From positions 16,820,001-16,884,000 of the forward strand of contig JAZBRS010000050.1 of assembly GCA_037176725.1 (NCBI GenBank): a DNA stretch of 64,000 bases, read 5' to 3'. Below the pieces are notes generated by a model, which saw only the letters and a program-made list of their open reading frames with translations, was not told the origin of the DNA and made no database searches. Shown here in pieces: positions 57,401 to 64,000 of this stretch. Numbering within the stretch: position 1 is the first letter of the stretch; every line of letters begins with the position of its first letter. A program made the position numbers and the translations under genes. The stretch comes from Posidonia oceanica (taxonomy: Eukaryota > Streptophyta > Magnoliopsida > Alismatales > Posidoniaceae).

Positions 57401-59581
57401 GTCCAAGCAGCGGAACATATACACTCTTTCGACATCACAAATCCTTCTTTTGAGAAAGAGATCCTCTCAGAACTTATTGCCTATGGAGAGGAGGATGATA
57501 CGGGCGAGGACGAGACTGATGAACCGTTGCCCGAGTTCCGGCCCGACGATGACGATCCAGAAGGCCCCAACCTCCATTTTGAAGAAGAAACAGAGGTTGT
57601 CAACATCGACACAGCTGAGGAAATCAAAGAAGTCCGCATCAGTGCCCAGCTGTTCCCCCAGGCTCGAGCAGAATTCATCGCATTCCTAAAAGATTATGCG
57701 GATGTCTTCGCCTGGAGTTATGAAGATATGGTTGGCCTTAACATAGAGATAGTGGTGCACAATCTATCCTTGGATCCAGATGCCAAGCCAGTAAAGCAGA
57801 AACTGAGAAGATGGCGGCCGCAGTGGCTGCTTATGATCAAAGAAGAAATCATGAAACAGCACTGAGTTAATTTCCTCAAGGTCGTCCTTTATCCTGAATG
57901 GCTAGCAAACATTGTACCCGTGCCCAAGAAACACGGCCGCGTCCGGATCTGCATCGACTATAGGGACCTAAACAAGGTGAGTCCCAAGGACGACTTCCCA
58001 TTGCCTCACATTGACATCCTAGTCGACAATACAGCGGGCCACAAGATGCTCTCCTTCATGGACGGCTTTTCTGGATATAATCAGATCAAAATGGCAGAAG
58101 AAGACATGGAAAAGACTTCATTCATCACCCCTTGGGGAGTCTTCTGCTACCAAGTCATGCCGTTCGGGCTGAAGAATGCTGGCGCAACCTATCAGAGGGC
58201 CATGACTGCACTATTTCACGACCTCATGCACCAGGAGGTGGAGGTCTATGTAGACGAAATGATTGCTAAAACCAAAGAGCCTGAAGATCATCTTGCTTGT
58301 CTGAAGAAGCTCTTTACTCGTCTACAAAAATACAAGCTACGCCTGAACCCCAACAAATGTGTATTCAGGGTGTCTTCTGGCAAACTGCTGGGCTACATTG
58401 TTAGCCAAAGGGGGATTGAAGTGGACCCGATGAAGGCCAAAGCCATCGTGGATATGCCACCCCCTCGGACTGAAAAGGAGGTCAGAGGTCTGCTTGGGCG
58501 TTTACAATACATCAGTCGCTTCATTGCACAGCTTACGCCCATCTGCGAGCCCATATTCAAGCTCTTGAAGAAAAATGCGCAGATTCATTGGAGCGAGGAG
58601 TGTCAGGCTGCATTTACCAGGATCAAGCAGCTGTTGATTAAGCCTCCTGTCTTGGTCCCCCCCACTCCAGGGAGACCCTTACTTCTCTACCTTTCTACCA
58701 CGCAGCATTCCATGGGCGTCGTCTTGGACCAACATGACGAATCTGGTAGAAAGGAGCATGCCATTTACTACTTGAGCAAGAAGTTCAATGAATGCGAAGC
58801 CAGGTACAGTACAATAGAGAAAACCTACCTGTCCCTTGTCTGGGCTGCACAGAAATTAAGGCACTACATGATGGCATACGCAGTTCTGCTTTTGTGCCGG
58901 CATGATCCTATCAAGTTCCTCTTTCAAAAACTGACCATGGTAGGCAGATGTGTTAAGTGGCAGGTGCTACTATCTCAGTACGACATCACCTTTGTCACTC
59001 AGAAGTCTATGAAGGGCCAAGCTATGGCAGACCATCTTGCTGATCTCCCACTACCTGAATATCAGCCACTCCAGACGTGGTTTCCAGATGAAAACATTCT
59101 GTTTGCAATGGAGGACTCTGAAGACAAAGATCCTGCAGATCAGGAGCAATGGCAGTTATACTTTGATGGTGCTGTAAACAAGAAAGGCCGAGGCGTAGGC
59201 GCAGTGCTGACAACGTCTCAGGGACAAATGATTCCCTTCTCCAGGAAGCTGACTTTCAAATGCACCAACAACGAAGCAGAGTACGAGGCATGCATCCTAG
59301 GACTGAATGTCACCCTTGAGCATGAGGTGCAGAAGCTGTTGGTGCACGGCGATGCAATGCTGGTGATATCTCAAGTCAATGGCGAGTGGAAGACGAAAGA
59401 TCCGAAGCCACTGCCATATCATGAACACCTGCTGAAGCTGATAGAACAATTTGCAAGCATCCGCTTCGCATACATGAACCGAGCAAGGAACGCATATGCA
59501 GATGCGTTAGCAACCCTGGCGTCCTGGCTCAGCATACCTGAAGATAGCACAGTGGATGTATCTGTTACTCGCATTGAGTAG
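57401..59581 (+). pseudogene. Element F reverse transcriptase and two RNase H domains
   Basis: After an acidic lead-in (EEDDTGEDETDEPLPEF), TGA at 57863-57865 splits the RT N-terminus. RT motifs: VRICIDYRDLN, LSFMDGFSGYNQI and MPFGLKNAGATYQRAM. The catalytic box reads VYVDEMIAK, so the second Asp of YVDD is Glu. The RT-linked RNase H lacks its first catalytic Asp (LLYLSTTQHSMG), as known for TAT elements. The archaeal-type RNase H keeps Asp in LYFDGAV, Glu in EAEYEACI, Asp in VHGDAML and AYADALATLAS. TAG at 59579-59581 stands where C has a Gln codon. Confidence 0.9.
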
Positions 59582-60871
59582 CCTACACACTGTATGAGCA
59601 TTGAAGAGGCAGATTCAACAACAGAGGAGCAGCCCTAGTACAAAGACATAAAAGCTTTCTTGAAATCTGGTGGCTTTCCACCCAGTGCCTCAGCAGTGGA
59701 CAAGAGAACTCTGACGTGTCTGGCGTCAAAGTATGTATTAGGGGCGGGACAATTGTACAAGAGATCATACAATCAAATGCTCCTGCGCTGCTTGAACAAA
59801 TCAGAGGCTGATGCGTTGATGCTTCAAGTGCATGCGGGGACCTACGGCCCGCACATGATTGGCGTCCTCCTAGCCAAGAAGATAATGCTGCAAGGATACT
59901 ACTGGCTAACTATGGAAGCAGACTGCTACCGATTTGTGCGCAGATGCCATAACTGCCAAGTACATGGCAACTTTATTTGAGTGCCCCCTCAAGAACTGCA
60001 CAGCATGTCGTCGCCGTGGCCCTTCTCCACCTAGGGGATTGATGTCATTGGCGCCATCCACCCTCCAGCTTCAAATGGTTACATTCTGGTAGCGATTGAT
60101 TACTTCACCAAGTGGGTGGAAGCGACTTCCTACAAAACGATGACTGCCGTGGCTACAGAAAAGTTTATCAGAAAAAATATCATAGCCCGGTACGGGGTCC
60201 CGCATGCAATTATATCTGACAATGACACAAATTTCATTGCTAAGAGGATCGAAGATTATCTACAGAGCTTCAGTATCAAACATCACAGATCCTCGCCTTA
60301 CCGGCCGCAGATGAACAGTGTAGTGGAGTCTGTCAACAAAAATCTGGTCAAAATCTTGAAGAAGATGGCAGAAACTCATAAAGATTGGCACGACAAGCTT
60401 CCTTACGCACTCTGGGGGTATAGGACATCTATCCGCACTTCAACAGGTGCCACCCCATACTCTCTGGTGTATGGCATGGAGGCGGTGTTGCCCATCGAGG
60501 TAGAGATCCCCTCACTGCGGATCCTACGCGAAGCTAAGTTGGAAGAAGCAGAATGGGTCGAAGACCGCTGCGTCCAACTGAATCTGATTGATGAACACAG
60601 GTTGCAAGCTATGCATAATGCTCACTGCTACCAAAAGAGAATGGCCAGGTCCTACTTGAAGAAAGTTCAGCCAAGAGGATTCCAGACAGGGGACCTTGTT
60701 CTGCGTGCCATTCACTTGCCTGATGGTCGAGGGAAATTTCGACCTAACTGGCATGGCCCCTTTGTGGTCAAACCTGTCTTTTCGGGCGACGCTGTAACTC
60801 TTGAGGATATGGATCAGGTCGAGCAGTCTGAGCCCATCAACCTCTACTACCTCAAGAAGTACTATCAATAG
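59582..60871 (+). pseudogene. Element F integrase
   Basis: Same frame as RT. The zinc finger is VHAGTYGPHMIG with CYRFVRRCHNC. The core Asp is in GIDVIGAIH, the second in AIISDNDTNF and the Glu in NSVVESVNK. The tail has GATPYSLVYGMEAVLP, GDLVLRAIH and WHGPFVVKPVFSG. Stops: TAG 59636-59638 (Trp in C), TGA 59978-59980 (His in C) and TAG near 60032 (Trp in C). From about 60035 to the end the frame is fully open. It ends with KKYYQ as in C. No chromodomain. Confidence 0.9.
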
Positions 60872-62433
60872 CCTAAGGCGGCCCTCTTGCAAACACTTCC
60901 TCCCACCTACACACTTGCATTCTCGCTCCTTACATTCTCATCCTACCTGCATCTTCTATCATGTCTCTTATTTTTACTCTTGAACATTAGCTTATGCTTC
61001 TTCTGTCCTTCCCTTACACATCCTTGTCACATTTCGCCCTTTCCATGCACCACCTTCCTTTTTTCAAATCATCATCGTCATCCTCTCAAAACATGCATCA
61101 TCTCTTTTTCAAATCATCATCGTCATCCCTTCAAATCATGCATTGCATCTTCTGCCCGGTGATGAAAATCGGAAGTGCTTGCCTGCTCTGGAAGGAGTCC
61201 ACCCTGCCTCACCTGGCACTACTTAGACGCCTTAGCTAGTGAGGGAGCCACCATCAATTAGGACAGGCGAACTGCCTAAACTCGTAAGGACATACACCTC
61301 TGAGGGAGAAAAAATGCTAGGATGTGAGTTTGAAAAAAAAGTGAGAATAGACATCTAGGCTTGGGCACATCAAAAGGAACAGAAGGCGAAGCCAGAAGCC
61401 AGCCCTAGAGATAGGGGTGTGCCGTCTAACCTTGCTCCTTCTACCCACCACATAGCTAACCCAAAGCCCACATCCATTACAACCCAAACACCCTTCTTTT
61501 TACCTCCAAAATGGGGATGGCAAAAGCCTGTGAAAAAAAAAGAGAAAAAAGAAATCAAGCAAGCAAACAAAAACAAAAAAAAGAGGAAAGAAAAAGCAAG
61601 CAAAAAAGGAAAAAAAGAAAGAGAAAAGAAAAGGGTTAGACAAGAATTAGCCCGAAAATACAGGCAATATCATCCCCCCCGTACCTTACAAGAAATCCAA
61701 GGGTGTATGCCTAAAAAGGGTCTACCACCTCCCTCCAAAAGCAAACACTTACCATCTCCTAGCTAGGGGCAGAGAAAGACTGCATACCCATGAGGGAGAA
61801 GACAAAAAGAGAGCAGAAAGAGTAGGTGTAGGTCCTGAGAGTTCGGCAGGTAACCTGTCCTCACCACACCACCACCTGTATACTACCAACACCCGTTCCG
61901 GAGTGCCACCAGCAAGCTAAGAGTCTAAGTAGAGCCCAGTGAGTCAGGGACCACCTCCTTCCTCTGTAGCAGGCACCAAAGCACTCCGTATGCTGAGGGC
62001 ACCAAAGCACTCCGTATGCTGAGGGCACCAAAGCATACTAATCATCTCTTAAGCATATCAACCTGCATCATGCATACATGCATCTCCAATCATCCTTTCC
62101 TTCTTATCAATCGTTCCGCTCTGCAACTTGCCTTGACTCTAAGACAGTACTTCTTGTCGAGCATGCGTTGATGCTGCTCGGGCTGCGCTGGTCCAAGTCT
62201 CCTTCCAGTCCTTGCCCCCGTGTCCACAAGATTGCTACAGATTTCCGTTGCTTATGTCTGCTTAGTTGCTTTGTTCTGATATTAACTGCTGAATACATAT
62301 TGAACTGCTTTATCAGCCTTAGATTCTGCTTTCTGTTAAAGATTATATGCCTGTGTGATCTGACTGTCTACAGTATTGATAACAGGTACCTTCAAGCTCT
62401 GCAGCATCTGCCTGTACCCCTGCGGCCTGCGCC
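60872..62433 (+). other. Non-coding segment between integrase and extra ORF (F)
   Basis: It contains TCAAATCATCATCGTCATCC repeats (61.06-61.14 kb), the CCCGGTGATGAAAATCGG block shared with C, an A/G-rich run (61.53-61.63 kb), a 27-bp tandem duplication at 61980-62033 (CTCCGTATGCTGAGGGC units; single in C), and an acceptor-like AACAG ending at 62385. No gene is supported. Confidence 0.65.
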
Positions 62434-63636
62434 TTGGGCTATCCAACTCTTGAAACCCCAGTGCACTGTTCTGAAGCCCTGCGGGGCTGGATTGGCAAGC
62501 TTACTCAAGAAGACTGCGAGAAACTGTGCCTCTAGGGCATACCCACAAAACTGTTGAAGGCGGCTGATGTTGAAGTTAGCCGTCACCTTCTGTGTGTTGC
62601 CGCAAGATTCTGGAAGCCGGCGCACCATGTCTTCCGCTTCGGAAGAACTGAACTGACACCTACTCTAGAGGAGGTGCGCCGCATCTGTGGCTTCTCCCGG
62701 CTAATGGGACCGCCCATCTTCATGAGGTGCGACAAGTACATAGCGGTTCTCTGCAAGCTATCTGGGCTATCTACTGACAGGTGCCAGCAAAGACTGATCT
62801 GCACCAGCGACCCCACGCCTATGCTGCGCCTGCACTACTTTGATGAGATCATAGACAAGCACGCTGAACTTGGAGATGATTTATGGCTTCGGGGATTTGT
62901 CACCCGATTTCTGGGAGAGCTGATATTCACTCATGGCCAGATGACAGTCGCGATAGAAATTGCTGAAATCGCACTAGCTGTGGTGACTAGGCAGATCGAC
63001 TTGGCACCAGTCGTCTTGGCTGAAACTTATTGTGGACTGGACCACATCTCTCACCGCTGCCGCTACTTCCATGGCTACGAAGTGATAGTACAGATCTGGC
63101 TGGCTGCACACCTTGAACTGAACTTACTGCGCCCCCGGGGCTACGACATTGAAACATACTGCAACAGTGGCCACGCTAGGACAATCAAAAAGGTCCCTGA
63201 AGAATACAAGAAGCTATCTGAGCTGATGGACGACACCGTCACATGACGCATCATCCCATCTACGGCCAAGCCTTTTACCATCTTCTTCGATACCCACGAT
63301 GCGCGACTCGTGGTGCTGCCTAGATTCACCGGAGGCGTGGAGTATCACCCCATCCAGGTCATGCGGCAGTTCGACCTCTAGTAGGGCGCTTTCATAGACA
63401 GCACAGCCCCAAGGATCCTTCAAGCATATCCTTTTGGGTCAACATCTACTACAACAAAACTGGCTGATCTCATGCAGCATGGAGTGCGGTCTACTGACCT
63501 GGCATCTGCACAAGGCTCGGAATGTATTCTCGAATATCTGACGGAGGTACAGGCATTCTGGCCTATCAGTGAGATACCTCCTGGCACTCCCCAGTTCCCT
63601 GACTCTAGAAAGGCAAAGAAAGCCCGGACCGACTAG
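62434..63636 (+). pseudogene. Extra 3' ORF of element F, plant-mobile-domain/DUF7745-like
   Basis: About 400 codons in one frame from TTG 62434 (ATG in C) to TAG 63634-63636. Key motifs: LLCVAARFWKPAHHVFRFG, ELTPTLEEVRRICGF, LWLRGFVTRFLGELIF, IDLAPVVLAETYCGLD, and a C-terminal KKARTD. Stops: TAG near 62533 (Trp in C), TGA 63244-63246 (Trp in C), and TAGTAG 63379-63384 (Gln-Gln in C). No transmembrane or catalytic motif is visible. The protein resembles DUF7745/plant mobile domain family members. It lies in a different frame from pol and needs its own start or splicing. Confidence 0.72.
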
Positions 63637-63916
63637 AGCGTCCATGTAACTGCCAGTCTATCTTCTGCTGTAAACATTTGGCCTGTCACAGGCATGTAAT
63701 CAAGTTCAATCAATACAAAGGCGTTCTGAGCCACCTGTTTACATTTCAGATCTGCTACAAGTGCATGCATGATCATATCAATCATATCTGCAGGGCCCCT
63801 GGCCAGACTTGCTGCCAAACACTGCAGGAAAGTCCTCCTCAATCAACGTAAGTGCTGACCCATGACATCTGAACAAGCAAAGCTGCCGAGCACTGTCGTC
63901 CAGATCTTCATCATCA
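63637..63916 (+). other. Non-coding segment after the extra ORF (F)
   Basis: It contains CAGGCATGTAATCAAG-type sequence homologous to C at 37.58 kb. No gene or strong repeat is visible. Confidence 0.6.
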
Positions 63917-64000
63917 GGCTGGCACCCCCAACTGCTCGGCGATAGGTCCGTCAACCTGTCATCCTTGGCTGGCACCCCCAACTGCTCGACGATAGGTCTG
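63917..64000 (+). repeat. Hairpin repeats at right edge (F)
   Basis: Two units of GGCTGGCACCCCCAACTGCTC followed by GG/GA CGATAGGTC...; the first holds GATAGGT/ACCTGTC. The array probably continues beyond the window. It matches the B repeats at 24385 and 24540. Confidence 0.8.

Larger units (their letters stand above)
44765..64000 (+). mobile_element. Element F: TAT/Ogre-like retrotransposon, 3' end beyond window
   Basis: 5' LTR (44765-50707), PBS (50709), leader, gag, protease, linker, RT, RNase H, archaeal-type RNase H, integrase (ends 60871), extra ORF (62434-63636) and hairpin repeats at the right edge. From about 53073 to 60871 gag-pro-pol lies in a single frame interrupted only by stop codons. 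The 3' LTR is not in the window, so age and target duplication cannot be checked. Confidence 0.88.

Overview
This 64 kb window is plant nuclear heterochromatin made entirely of nested and adjacent Ty3/gypsy LTR retrotransposons. I see no host gene, tRNA, rRNA or CRISPR locus. A plant is indicated by a Tekay/Del-like chromovirus with a Met-tRNA primer site, by TAT/Ogre-like elements with about 6 kb LTRs and a second (archaeal-type) RNase H, and by an extra ORF resembling plant-mobile-domain-associated (DUF7745-like) proteins. The species cannot be named from the sequence.

Layout. (1) 1-838: minus-strand gag start and 5' leader of TAT element D. (2) 839-10204: minus-strand chromovirus A inserted in D's leader, with its 3' LTR (839-3912), decayed pol and gag, PBS (8761-8775) and a truncated 5' LTR (8780-10204). 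(3) 10205-12800 plus 32503-32532: a minus-strand TAT LTR (E, probably D's own 5' LTR), split by the next element. (4) 12801-32497: TAT element B, complete with two nearly identical ~6 kb LTRs, a 5-bp target duplication (CCACC), PBS and PPT. It carries only a broken gag and no pol, so it is a young non-autonomous element. (5) 32533-44764: the 3' part of plus-strand TAT element C, with RNase H, integrase, an extra ORF, a 1.3 kb hairpin minisatellite, the PPT and a 3' LTR starting at 40323. (6) 44765-64000: plus-strand TAT element F, with 5' LTR, PBS, gag, protease, a long acidic/low-complexity linker, RT, degenerate RNase H, archaeal-type RNase H, integrase and the same extra ORF. Its 3' LTR lies beyond the window.

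Inferred order of events: C inserted first. D inserted into C's RNase H region. A inserted into D's leader, and B into D's LTR. F inserted next to or into C's 3' LTR. A later deletion fused A's 5' LTR to the middle of LTR E.

Coding regions are all decayed. Many of the stop codons are TAG at positions where Gln (CAG) is expected, as C-to-T decay of CHG-methylated sites would produce. The most unusual material is non-coding: conserved hairpins between integrase and the 3' LTR, paired hairpin modules scattered through C's LTR, lineage-specific tandem arrays at one fixed LTR position, a duplicated primer-binding site in B, and conserved splice-like signals that would place the PBS inside a leader intron.
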